The translations under genes and the position numbers were made by a program. From the NCBI GenBank assembly GCA_029204225.1, contig MU832564.1, positions 1 through 64,000 on the forward strand: a stretch of 64,000 nucleotides of DNA, given 5' to 3'. Each line of letters starts with the position of its first letter. Position 1 is the first letter of the stretch. Shown in pieces: positions 20,791 through 31,338 of this stretch. The notes under the pieces were generated by a model that saw only the letters and a list, made by a program, of their open reading frames with translations, was not told the DNA's origin and did not search any database. This DNA comes from Diphasiastrum complanatum. Lineage: Eukaryota; Streptophyta; Lycopodiopsida; Lycopodiales; Lycopodiaceae.

Positions 20791-21034
20791 ATAATCTATG
20801 TCTCTACTAAACATGGGCTTTCAATGTTCGAAGACTTGTTGATAATGAGTTGTTCAAAAATGCAATTGTCGTTGCAAAAAAGATACATGTAATCAAGTGC
20901 TTGCTAATTATGAGAATTAGATGTTCATGTGTTTGGAAATTTTTGTGAAGCTAGATGTTCATAAATGAATTCAAGCAAAATACGATAACAAAAAAAATAA
21001 GTTCAAATTCTGAATTGATAAAAACTGGCAAGTC
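20791..21034. other. Non-coding spacer
   Basis: AT-rich DNA between the duplicated NLR upstream region and the solo LTR. No gene or repeat is recognised. Confidence 0.4.
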
Positions 21035-21039
21035 TCATC

Positions 21040-21884
21040 TAATGGATTTACTCCTACTCTCCTAAATCCCATTTTTAATCTGCCTCCATTCTTGCTGCAT
21101 ATTTACTAACATTGTCACGCAGCCTGCATATTTACATGCAAATTTGCACAGACGAATAAAAGACGAAAGAATCGCGAACATTGTGTTTTTACACAGGTTA
21201 TGGTGACAGGCGAAAACACTATCCTACAGAATGCCGAAGGTGCACTAAAAGCTAAGGCACCCTGTAAATCTTATCCTAAGGCCAATTGTAAGAGTGACCC
21301 ACTTTTCGCATCATCACCAACATTCACTTCAGCACTGGCTGACGTCGCACCCTTTCATTTCTCATTACAAACAAAATAAGCTTTGTAGGGCACGTGGTTT
21401 CGTCCGCTATTGTATTCTGCTCTATTGCATTATTAACATGTATACATGATATACTTAATTCGATATAGCTCTTTGTTCTGTATTTCGGTTTGTGTTAATA
21501 ATGCTATGCTTGTTCTTCATTTTGTCTGATCTTTCTAGGTGTTCTTTCGGGTAATAGACGATTAACTTCTAGTCTTGTCTTTCGCGAATCATTCGCAACT
21601 AATTATTAGTCGAGCACAGTCTAGCTCTTTGTGAGTCATTCGCGACATATAATTTGTCTTGCAATTCACGACAAATTATTCATCTAGCGCTTCATCCATT
21701 AAATGTTTGGCTGCGTAATCTAGAATGACTGTGATTCCTATCACTAAAGTTCTGGTCATTCTGATAGGCGTAGTCATGCTTTTAGAGAGAGCCGTTTAAC
21801 TCATTCCGCTGCGCACGAACATTTTCTGTCCGAGTTCATTTCTCGTTTGTGTTCGTCATTTATTCTCCCCCTCTCTCTCCAACA
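21040..21884 (+). mobile_element. Solo LTR, same family as the LTR at 5797-6993, with target duplication
   Basis: The right end is TCCAACA (21884) and the left end TAATGGATTTA is a decayed TGTTGGATTTA. Both ends are flanked by TCATC (21035-21039 and 21885-21889), a 5-bp target duplication. No primer site or coding sequence follows, so the element was probably reduced to one LTR by LTR-LTR recombination. It is about 350 bp shorter than the 5797 LTR. CGCGAA/TCGCGAC words are present around 21585-21675. Confidence 0.88.
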
Positions 21885-21889
21885 TCATC

Positions 21890-22690
21890 GACATCTTTGA
21901 GGTGCAAGCTTGTGGTTTTTGAGTTTCTTCTTTACTTTTCAAAAATAAAAATCATAGTCAATTTTTTTTTTTTTGTTTCAATATAGTAATTTAAATAATA
22001 ATAAAAACAAATAAGATGTCAAATAAATATGAAAAATAGAGAAAATAAAAAAAAAAAGTAAAAAATGGCATAGTTTCATTTCTTTGTTAGACCTATCAAT
22101 TCATATTGTGATAGAGTCTATTTCTTCAACACATTCTGAATATATGAAGTCTTGGATTGTTCGAATCACAATATTGACCACTACACTTTTTATATCTAGA
22201 TTTGCAAGAACCAGCACTTTTGCATTTTTTGCAGTAATTGATGAGGGTTCTTCAAGCCATAATGCCAGTTCCAAGCTGTCTGATGCATTTTTTTTCACCG
22301 GTATATGTATAATGTTATGTTTTTCAAATTCTTTCCAATGCACACTTGTTGTATTTTCTGACATTTTCTTTGTGTGTATATTATTGTCACATCGGAGCTA
22401 ATCATGTGAAGGATTTGTTCTTCTGAGATTATTTGTTTGTCCAATGTATCATCAATTTCTTGTAGTGTTTATTTTCTAAATCTTATTGTGTTCAAAAATG
22501 AAAGATAGGTGTTTGATGAGTGTTTGATCGAATAGGTTGAGTGGATATGAGCCACCATTTTCCCATACAAAGATGTCAAAATATGACATATTGAACATAG
22601 TCAATTCTATGTTTACATATTGCTGGTAATTGTGCATGATCACCAACTAATAAGAGGATGAAAGTTTGAAAAGGCGCATGATATGGATTG
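21890..22690. other. Non-coding or highly decayed DNA
   Basis: Homopolymer-rich at 21960-22070. Overlapping open frames on both strands (22084-22401 plus; 22101-22364 minus) translate to sequence I do not recognise, and neither has supporting splice sites or neighbours. Confidence 0.35.
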
Positions 22691-22691
22691 G

Positions 22692-22835
22692 AAGGTCAAT
22701 GGATTGGTAGATGATCATGCTATTAACCTTGTGCAAAGTTTTGTCATCCAAAAAACATTGCCAAGTGTGGAGGACTTGCAAGAGATCTTGGTGGCTGAAG
22801 AACATAGGCTGAAAGTAAGAGCAAGAGCCACTTTA
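22692..22835 (+). pseudogene. Copia gag fragment (UBN2 region), plus strand
   Basis: The plus strand encodes NGLVDDHAINLVQSFVIQ, then KTLPSVEDLQEILVAEEHRL, matching the gag of family E at about 52560-52690. Flanking gag sequence is lost. The upstream part of a similar gag lies nearby on the opposite strand (23007-23360). Confidence 0.8.
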
Positions 22836-23006
22836 ACTTATTAAGGAGGAGAAGAGACATTGTCCTCTAATTAGGGAAAAGGCAAAGACAAAAGCAAGGC
22901 AAGGGAGGTTTGGCATAAAATACATGCTAGATAATCATTTAAGGTTGTGACTCTTAAGAAAAAAGGCATGAGCTCTTTCCCCTTCCTTTTGGATACTTTA
23001 GAAGAT

Positions 23007-23360
23007 CTACCTTCTTAGGATTAGGACCCTAGAAGTGGACTTACTTTTATAAACCTTTTTCAAGGCATTCCAAGCTTCACTTGAAGAAGTGCATTTCCCA
23101 ACTTCCTTAAGAAGTTCATTTGTCACATTCATTTTTATGATGTGGAGTGCCTTCTTGGCCCTCTTATCATACCTTACTTGATCTTGAAGAACCAAAGGCC
23201 TTTCTTCCACACCTGCAACAATAACTCATTCAACTCAAGTAGGAACTCCATCCTTACTTTCCAAGTTGAATAGTTAGTTGAGTTGAGCCTATTGTTGCTT
23301 CCAACATGATTCCACTTGTAACAGCCATCATGCAAAATGATCACTCCTCCTCTATAACCC
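23007..23360 (-). pseudogene. Copia gag N-terminal fragment, minus strand, frameshifted
   Basis: Minus-strand frames contain RLNSTNYSTWKVRMEFLLEL, then EERPLVLQDQVRYDKRAKKA, MNVTNELLKEV and SEAWNALKKVYKSKSTSRVL. This is the N-terminal DUF4219/UBN2-type gag. A frameshift lies near 23200. It is of the same broad family as the gag at 52117 but opposite in orientation to the neighbouring piece at 22692. Confidence 0.82.
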
Positions 23361-23399
23361 TGTTCTAATGCACTAGGCACTCATTAGAGGAGTTCCAAA

Positions 23400-24010
23400 A
23401 TAAAAAAAATGACCCTTTAAGGAATGCCATGTAGGATAAAGAAAAATATCAAAATAAAAAAAACAATATTGTTTATTTGCTTGCCCCCACCACTCACGAG
23501 GCCTCCCCAACTCCCAATGATCTAACCATAGTGTCCATAGTCACAGTTAAAAACTCTAAACAGTTCACAGTCTAACTTGTCTAAATTCAAAAACACATTC
23601 CCTCCATTGGTTACGAAGAGGGCAATCTTCTCATTGGATCTAGAATATGACCGTCATCCCCAAATTCGAATCAGGGAAAAAAGCAAAATGTATGAATATG
23701 CATTCCCTCCACTGGAATGAAAATATGAGTGCCATCTTTAAATATGGACGCCATCTTCACATTGAAATGAAAATATGAGCGCCAACTACCTACTGGAATG
23801 AAAATATGAGCGCCATCTCCAAATTTGAATCAAGCAGAAAAGCATGGAGATTGAATTGATGGTACACAATATATAATATAATCAAAGATGAATATTTTGT
23901 TTTGTTTTGACAAATCTGTTCTTAGTACTTTGATGCATCTGATTACTTTATTGTTTTTTCTAATGACGACATTGTATCATCTACATTTGAATATCCCTAC
24001 TGATTTGGCA
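23400..24010. repeat. Non-coding with short local repeats
   Basis: The word GGAATGAAAATATGAG followed by (C/T)GCCA occurs repeatedly between 23715 and 23820, within loosely repeated sequence. Nothing else is recognised. Confidence 0.4.
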
Positions 24011-24016
24011 CCTTTG

Positions 24017-25780
24017 TAGAGAAGAGCAGGCAAAGGAATTCAAATATCTGTTGAGGATTGTTCTCGTTATAGGGCAGAAGGAAAGAAGAACTTGGATTTG
24101 TGGACAGATGGAACATTATATCATCAAGATCCAAGCACTTTGACACATCCCACATTCTCTTCAATAACTCATTTTGTTACATGGATATGCAATGGGCATA
24201 CTGGATTACTAGGATATTGTGAGAGATTGAAGAACCATGGGAAAACAACTTTATATGAATAAAATTTACTTTTTAGAATGTGAGTTGATATGGAGATCCT
24301 CTTATTGTCAGATAGAAATTGTCTTCTCCAGAAGACCTTAGAGGAAAATGAACAACTTAAAAGAAATAATGAATCATTACAAAAGATAACAATCAATATC
24401 AAATCAGAACTAGAGCAAATGCAATCAATCTTACAATCTATTCGAATTGAAAACTTACAATTATTGAAGGATTTGGAATTGGCTAAGAAGAAGGCTAGAA
24501 ATAAGAAGCGAAACTGACAAAGTTTTTTCAAAAGGAGGTTATTGAAATAGAAGGATCGTGCATTCAAGTAAGCATATTCTGATTTTTGTAACTTGATCAA
24601 TGACATTTGGATTTATTTCAGCTATGGTGATATTCTGCTAACTATCTGTTTTTTTGCAGATCTGCGTTAGCAGCTCCTCGGAATATTAAGGACAATGCTT
24701 CACTAGAAATGTCGTTGGGCTCAATATCGATAGCAAATCCATTAAGTGTATCATGATGAACAATAGGAGCTCAAATGTAAAGTGCAAAATAACAGAGTCT
24801 TTGATGGTGGACATTAAAAAAAAATTAGATAAAACTATAGTTTAGGGTGCTTGTGATTTTGCAGGTATAAGCAGGGAAGCATATGCAACAATATTTAAAC
24901 TTATTAGAGAAGCTTTTAAGCAAGTTCGAATTAGAAAAGTCCCAATCCCAAGGTTATATTACTAAAGAAAGAGAGATATACATTAAACATAGATATGCAT
25001 AAGATCATTGGTACTCCATTTCATATTGAGGAGGTGTATGAAACTGATGGAAGATCAATATCCTATAATTCATCAAATAACTTTTTTGTTGATCTAAATT
25101 ACTTGCTGAGATACATAGTCACATTCTATGATATAACCTTTGAAAAGGTGAATGGAAAAATAATCATAGTACTTAAGTTAGATGAGTCAGAAATTGTGAA
25201 AGGGCAGAAGATGGAGAGAGTTAGTATAACTCTCATGAATGGTGAACTATCACAACAATGGACCAAGAAGATTTCAAATTCAGTGTCCAATCCGAAAATG
25301 ATATATGGTGGTTGGCAGCGTTTCAGGTAACTAGCCTCATTATTACATTAGATTCAGTGGATAGTATTAATTCATAGTAAACTAAGTTTCATTAGTTCTT
25401 TGGACAGGTGCTGAAGGAGGATCATGATATATTATCATGGATATTCTCAAGGATATCTTATCCTACGATCATCAAGGACCATATGGATGAAGGATTTCTC
25501 AGTGTTCCAAGAGTTGGAGACTTCAATGTTGAATGGCACTTAGCAGGTGATTTGAAAACATCGAAATGCATGTATAATGTCTCTCACGGTGCTACACCTA
25601 AACACCCTCATGGAACAAGAGAGAGGAGCAGTACTCAATGTAAATGTATTGATTGTAGAATAACAGAATACAAAGTGTTCACTCTTCATCATCAGCTTTT
25701 GTATTTGCTTCTATGGTTGTATTGTCATGAAGAAATTCTCTACTTGAGTATGCATCTAATAGATGTGCATTATCCTTGTT
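24017..25780 (+). pseudogene. Decayed multi-exon gene of transposon-like type; family not named
   Basis: Plus-strand pieces appear in order: RRAGKGIQISVEDCSRYRAE and LDLWTDGTLYHQDPSTLTHP (24017-24260); a coiled-coil block LQKTLEENEQLKRNNESLQK (24290-24517); SALAAPRNIKDNASLEMSLG after a good acceptor TTTTTTTGCAG (about 24649-24659); GISREAYATIFKLIREAFKQ (about 24866-24955); KIIIVLKLDESEIVKGQKME (24995-25330); and FNVEWHLAGDLKTSKCMYNV (25408-25700). The order 'xLDxSxIxKG' then 'HLAGDLK...YNVSHGAT' recalls a group of repetitive, transposon-associated proteins seen in many eukaryotes, but I cannot name the family. The coiled-coil frame ends at its own stop. Stops and frame changes between the pieces make a functional protein unlikely. 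Confidence 0.5.
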
Positions 25781-25799
25781 TTTACTAAGTTCAATATAA

Positions 25800-26400
25800 G
25801 TAGAGTACAATGAATAATGGGAGCTCCTTAATGGAACATTTCCATCTGTAAAACCTAGAATGTTCAAAACATAAGATCTTTTGATGAAAATGATCTTATT
25901 CATCTTAACAAATTTATGTCCTCCTAGATAAAAACATAAAGCTTTAATTGCCATTATCAAAGTCTCCCCAACTGGGCTCAACTTCGAATGAGCACTACAG
26001 ATCTCATTCTTTCGAAATGCCTAAGATAGTGGCCAAGTTCACTATCCCTCTAGAACGAGGAAGCATGTTGTCTGTAACCACTTCGTCTCACAGCAAAGTC
26101 ATCAATTATGAGAGCATCCTGCAATATAAAAAAAAGGTTTAAAAAAAAACATTCTACATTTAACAACATTCTTAGGCTAAGAAGTTAAAACACTTACACA
26201 TTCTTCATTATCAGCAACAACCAGATCCGGATGATCAATATTATGACCACCTATTGAAGAAGAATCATCTGTGAAATTCATTAATGATGGATGAGGGAAG
26301 CCCATCTGGGATTGAAATGTCGTAAATTCTGTGAAAAATAGCCTATTTTGGCAAACTAGCCATGTAGAACTTTGTAAATATTGTGTATAATGTTAGAACG
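25800..26400. other. Nothing recognised
   Basis: AT-rich sequence with short open frames on both strands (for example 25679-25981 minus) whose translations match nothing I know. Confidence 0.35.
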
Positions 26401-26403
26401 GTG

Positions 26404-26482
26404 GCTCTGATACCATGTGTAAGGGAAAATTGTTGTGGCCCTGAGGCCACTGTTGTGATTGTGGTTGTTTGCTCTGATACCA
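26404..26482 (-). other. Two tRNA-iMet-type primer-site sequences 67 bp apart
   Basis: GCTCTGATACCA occurs at 26404-26415 and again at 26471-26482. On the minus strand each reads TGGTATCAGAGC, the same 12-mer as the copia primer sites at 5785 and 28974. No LTR end was identified beside them. Confidence 0.6.
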
Positions 26483-27282
26483 CTCTTGTCAGAGAGAAAA
26501 TAAATTGAATTGTTATGACCACTATCATGATTGTGGATTACTTGGAGAATGGAGTTATGACATTGTTCCAAATGTTTAAGAAGCACTAAGCAGGCAGGTC
26601 ACGATCCACCAATCTAGAGATGGAGCGATCCTCTAATGCCAGCGTAAAGAAAAAGCTGCATATTCCTCAAAAGCCATCCAGCGAATTTGGAAGATCATCC
26701 ACACTGGCCATTCTTGGACCATTGAAAGTTACACAAGGAGTGAGCCATCGATGCAAAGGATAGTCGCGATCCAATCCAGAGACGGCCACGTAAAGAACGT
26801 GTGAGGAAGAGGTGCGTGGGCCGTTGGAGGAAGGAGAGTGACGGGACCGACGAAGTTTCGGGTGCCCATGAAAATGCAAAGGTAACTTCTTTGATGGTTA
26901 CCTTTCAAAGTTTTTTAACGGTCACTTCTAGAAAAAATTGGCATTGGGTCCCTAAAGGCCACCCTTCAATCTTAAGACTGTCCCTCTGTGTCAAAAACAA
27001 TGGAGAACAGAAAACAGAGGCATAATTTCACTTGGAGAATCCGTTTCTGTTCAAATGAAAAGCATATACTCTCTTGCTACACTGTTTGAGCTATGCTGTG
27101 AACTAAAAATCTTTCAGTTTGGACTTTGGCAGAAAAAGATATTCACAATTGAAGTTAGTGACCTTCGAAAAAGCTAAGGACAGCTTTACATTTTACTCGC
27201 TAAGCTACGTTATTTCCTATTTGCGGCGACGTCTTGTGCTCTCTCCTGCAATTACGTGATCTAACTGTGTTTAACTAATAAA
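26483..27282. other. Nothing certain; possible leader of the gag-like ORF
   Basis: No gene is recognised. The part next to 27283 may be the 5' leader of the element carrying the gag-like ORF. Its 5' LTR could not be found. Confidence 0.3.
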
Positions 27283-28080
27283 ATGGGTGATAGAGACATT
27301 CTCTTATTGCCGGAAAAGAGTAAATTGGATGGTTCCAACTATCCAATTTGGAAGTTTAAAATGAAAAATCTTCTAATGATGAAAAATTTGTGGGAAATTA
27401 CAATTGGTGATGATGAAAGGCCGGTTGTGTCCAATTTAGCCACATCCTTTAATGATTGGAATGAATGCATTGAATACTTGTCTAATGAGATTGAACGAGA
27501 TGAAGAATTAATTGAAAAAGATGTATTTCAATTAATGAACCAAGAAACAAAGAAATGCAATGTCTTTGATCCAGTTACATCTAATGGTAATCAAGATAGT
27601 GAGATTGAAGATCCGGCATATCTTGAAGATGATTCAGTTTTGTTTCTTCCTAATCATGATCATGATTGTGAAGATGATTCACAGATTGAAGAATGGACAA
27701 AACCGGTTGAATCATGTCATCAACTCCTACAACAAGCACAATCTAACTTGTTTGAATGTGAATGTTTAAGTGCTAAACAAGAATGTTGTGAGCTTGGCGA
27801 GATAATTGAAATGTGAAATGATCCAAGTATCCTTGAAGTGTTTTTACAAGCACTAAAGCAATGGATGGTCAACTACACAGTTGTGAAGCGGATTGAAGAT
27901 CTTGACTACATACTTGGAGCGAACGCAACTATTGGAGTAACGCATTTCAATTATTACATAATGTTGTTATATATGCAGTTATGCTCTACCAAAGATAAAA
28001 GTAGAATCAGAAAGCTACTTTGGCAAATATTGTTTTTGTTGAAAGTTATGAAAAAGGGAGTAGGGTATCTAGGAATATAA
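27283..28080 (+). pseudogene. Gag-like ORF of a short LTR retrotransposon, one in-frame stop
   Basis: It starts MGDRDILLLPEKSKLDGSNY and PIWKFKMKNLLMMKNLWEIT, the N-terminal signature of copia gag (DUF4219 type). From about residue 55 the sequence departs from gag: it is acidic (runs of Asp/Glu, YLEDDSVLFLPNHDHDCEDD), without a CCHC knuckle. A TGA at 27814-27816 is followed in the same frame by 88 more codons to 28080 that I do not recognise. A polypurine tract and likely LTR start follow at once. Either an internally deleted element or a non-autonomous one with its own ORF. Confidence 0.55.
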
Positions 28081-28090
28081 ACTAGTCATT

Positions 28091-28100
28091 AAGAGGGGGG
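28091..28100 (+). other. Polypurine tract
   Basis: AAGAGGGGGG followed by TATTAGAATATTAATC, which resembles a copia LTR start TGTTAGAATATTAATC with one change. It fixes the orientation of the element carrying the gag-like ORF. The far end of that LTR is not clear (somewhere before 28455). Confidence 0.6.
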
Positions 28101-28454
28101 TATTAGAATATTAATCTTGAGTTTATATTGTTGTACAACTACTTTGAATTGTTATTTGTCGAATATTGTGTGCTCACAATATTTAGTAATGGTAACAGGC
28201 CTAAATGTCCTGTATGATACCAAAGGGTGCAAGCAACCCCTATACACAGTTTTGTATTCATTGTCTTGTTCATTCAATAGATAGGAGTGGAGAAGATTGT
28301 AACGGCTATCTGTGTCTTATTCTTCATGTCTGATTTCTCTGTCGTGATCCTAGTTCATTGGTTAATGGATTAGATGAGTGATGATTACATGCATTAAATG
28401 TGATTGCTTCTAATCATCTGTAATCGCCTTTAAGTTATGCAGTAGTGATTCCTA

Positions 28455-28973
28455 GATTATAGGACCTACACCTAAAATTGTGGTGAGATTTTGACCAACC
28501 ATGTACCTACTTGGCATAACTCTAGGAAATAGACTTAGGTTACACATTAGGGCCAGAAAGTTGAGTCTACTTCCTTATTACATGCTGGATTTTCACCTAA
28601 CTCAGCAAAGGAAGTGAGTTTACTATGTAGCTACATCTCTCCATAGTGAGAAGTTAGAGCATATTGGCAACTCGAGTTTCTACTCTCATGTACATTGGTT
28701 TTTGATGATCCAAATAAAGCCAACACTTTGAACACTTCAAACTCAACTTGCAGGCTGTACTACAGCCTGTAGTACACATGTGCCAACTCGGATTTGTGTC
28801 TATGATTTGTATTTCCATTATCATTACTTGTTGTTTGTGAACCTGCCAATCTAGATCAAGTTTTTTGTAACTAGTTTTCTGATAGATTGGTAAGCAAGCA
28901 CACAATAACTCTTGTGGATCTTTTAAGATCCATTTTTGGTCCCCAAAGTATTGTACTTTCACATGGTATCAGA
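28455..28973 (+). mobile_element. Diverged 5' LTR of copia family E (right part)
   Basis: Aligns with the right three quarters of the three 700-bp LTRs at 50622, 53993 and 55696: shared TATAGGACCTACACCTAA, CATAACTCTAGGAAATAGAC, the palindrome GTACTACAGCCTGTAGTAC (28757-28775), GATAGATTG(G/T)TAAGCAAGCA and the end ACTTTCACA. It is clearly older than those three. The left boundary is not recognisable. Confidence 0.8.
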
Positions 28974-28985
28974 GCCAAGTACAAG
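28974..28985 (+). other. Primer binding site (tRNA-iMet type) of family E
   Basis: TGGTATCAGAGC directly follows the LTR end TTTCACA. The leader sequence after it (AAGTACAAGAGC..., AGTGCTAAAATCTAGT) matches the leader at 51322-51430, where the site reads TGGTATCAGATC. Confidence 0.9.
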
Positions 28986-29089
28986 AGCTTTGATCATAGA
29001 TCCATTCAAATCCATTTTTAGCAGTTTTTAGTGCTAAAATCTAGTCTTGTGAGGGCGAGCTTGGAGCTAAGTTTTGGTGGTAGGAATTG

Positions 29090-29950
29090 ATCTCAAACTT
29101 TTTATTTTTGGACACCTACTGCTCTAATATTATCTCCTCTGTTTGACAAACTTTTTATTTCTGGACACCTACTGCTCTAATACCATGTCAAATTTTAAGA
29201 TCCAAAATGATCCTTTAAACCATGAATTTATAAAATAGAAGAAAAGCCATAGTAGTTTTTTCAAAGCATGAAATTTTTTGAGGAAAAAGCGTGAAGACGC
29301 CACGTCAGAATCGAAGACATCAATTCTAATACCCTAGAGGCAAGGCTAACAACTCCATCCATGCTCACATTTACTCACTTAGAACATATCAATGTCATTA
29401 CCCATTGTACATACTAGAGCATATTTCATCCTTCCAAGGTGGGCTCATCTACTCCATGCATATATGTTACCCAATGTTTAACTTTTAGTGATATCAAGTA
29501 TTTTTAGCTTTGCCACAATAGCGGTAAGCTATTGTGACTATTTGCTAAAAGTCAGGTTGTCGTTATTAGGTGACTTTGAGCAATAAAACAAAATTAATAA
29601 TTTTTTAGATTGCAATCATCTTCTTTTGTTATTTTTTAATGTTTGAATGTATCTTGAGCCCACACGTCAAATCTTATCTATATCTCATATCTTATTCTAT
29701 ATCTTGAGCCCACAGGTCAAATCTTATTCTATATCTCATATCATCTTGTTATATTCTTGTAATTAGAAGAGTACTTTTTTCATTACTCTACTTAAGGCTT
29801 AGCTTGGGAAATGGATTTGTTGTCTTGATCCAAAATTCAACCAAATGGTGTCCCAACCAAGTGTCAATTTTGTTTGTTGCAGGGTAGGTTGTTGCCTCAT
29901 TGCTCCTATGATGCAACATAGAAACTAACCTCTATTCATCATTGCAAGTA
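29090..29950. repeat. Non-coding with small tandem repeats
   Basis: An approximately 33-bp unit TTTTTATTT(T/C)TGGACACCTA... occurs twice at about 29099 and 29149, the second followed by a mutated minus-strand primer site GCTCTAATACCA. A unit ATCTTGAGCCCACA(C/G)GTCAA occurs twice around 29650 and 29700. A 9-bp stem CACAATAGC/GCTATTGTG with a 5-nt loop lies at 29514-29536. No gene is recognised. Confidence 0.5.
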
Positions 29951-30402
29951 CATTGTGCTACCATCTCTTACGTCTCACACTTCTTGCATTGCTTACCTGC
30001 CTTTCACTGATCAAGATGCCGTGAGAATGACGATGTCAACATCTGACAGTACTTCTTCCTCTAGATCTGCTCAGGTACGCAAGCTTTTCCTCCTCCATCT
30101 GTCGTGCTGTACCAGCTGCCCAAATATCAGAAACGAACTTGTTTCGGATGTCTCTCTTCCTTCGCTGACACCAATTCTACCTAAACTGCTTTGTCTGTCT
30201 TTAACTACAATGTTTCTTACCACTCTCAAAGATCAATCATCAAGTAATCGCCAATAACTACTTTCGTTTTCCTCATTGATAATACATCATACCTCCACTG
30301 CTTGAAATATAGCTTTGAACCTACGAATAATATTCTGCTCGTAGATCAATACTTCCGATAGCGGAACTGAGCAGGAAATGAAGCTTAGCATTGGCTGAAG
30401 AA

Positions 30403-31338
30403 ATGACGTTAGGTGTTCCTGGAGGATGCTTCCATCAGATGAGTTTCAGATCGGTGATTGCTCGTGGCTCTCACACAGCTCACTGGCACGGAATATCTGC
30501 CAAAAACTGCTGCAGCAGCGGTAAGGGGAAAGTGCAGGCCCGAGGCCAATTGTCAGCCTTTGCATCCTTAACCACAGACGACTATGGTGTGTTGAGATTG
30601 GCACATACAGCCTCTAGATATGACATAAAGGCAGCTTACAGGCGTCTTGCTCTTCAGGTACCTTCGGATTTATATGTCAAACTAGTTGAGAGAAGCCCAA
30701 ATGACAGGGTGGGTGAGAAATTTTCTGTCTACTTAATGTGAACATTGAAGTCCATATTTGTGTTGTAACTGGCGTGTTACTTGGGCTAAAATACGCGTTT
30801 TACATTTCCGGATGCATTTGCTTCCTGAAAATTTACTTTGTTCAACTTTTCAAATACAGCCCAGCCCATCTGTTGAACTGCGGTACTTAACCTTGCTCCT
30901 ACTGCATTTTATTGGGTTCACTAAAACTTTGTGATCAACTATCTATTTTTCTTATCAATGCAGTACCACCCAGATGTGTGCAGAGAAGCTGAATGCGAGC
31001 TGAAATTCAGGCAAATTAAGAATGCATATGAGGTAATTTCTTGACACGTCGAAATTTCCAAAATTAAGATCAATTTGACTGGCTCCAACAATCACAGTAC
31101 TGCACTACACAATTTTAATTTCCCAGGTAAATTCTGTAGGAAATCTATCCTTCACAATGATTGTTGATCTGATGTGTAGTCTCTCATGAAAAGACACGAA
31201 GAGGAGGAGCACATAGCTGCTGAGTTGGGCTGGGAAGGCATGTTTGGGGTGGGAGACGATACCTGGAGTGAATGGGAAGAATGGATGGGCTTTGAGGGCG
31301 GTGTGGCTGAACATTCATTTGGCTTCAACAGCATATGA
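30403..31338 (+). CDS. Small chloroplast-type J-domain protein (DnaJ homologue), three exons, 160 aa
   Basis: Exons are 30403-30657, 30964-31032 and 31180-31338; both introns (306 and 147 bp) are GT...AG and phase 0. The start at ATG 30403 is chosen because an in-frame TGA lies at 30379. Residues 1 to about 55 are rich in Ser, Arg and Ala and low in acid, as in a plastid transit peptide. The J domain spans about 59-112, with YDIKAAYRRLALQ and the HPD signature in YHPDVC (87-89), which is what stimulates Hsp70 ATPase. The C-terminus has WSEWEEWMGFEG, a hallmark of the DNAJ8/DNAJ11-type chloroplast proteins. It is a co-chaperone of stromal Hsp70 by family knowledge; location is inferred. The gene is complete and lies among decayed repeats without a co-oriented neighbour. 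Confidence 0.92.

Noticed and set aside
22084-22401. 105-codon plus-strand and 87-codon minus-strand frames
   Set aside because: No recognisable motif, no splice context, and mutual overlap on opposite strands.
29955-30257. 100-codon plus-strand frame upstream of the J-domain gene
   Set aside because: Low-complexity Ser/Leu/Thr translation with no motif; a splice donor-like GTACGC inside it is not enough to call a first exon.
30391-30402. Start of the J-domain protein at TTG 30391
   Set aside because: TTG is not a usual plant start; the first in-frame ATG is 30403, 12 bp downstream, and a stop lies at 30379-30381.
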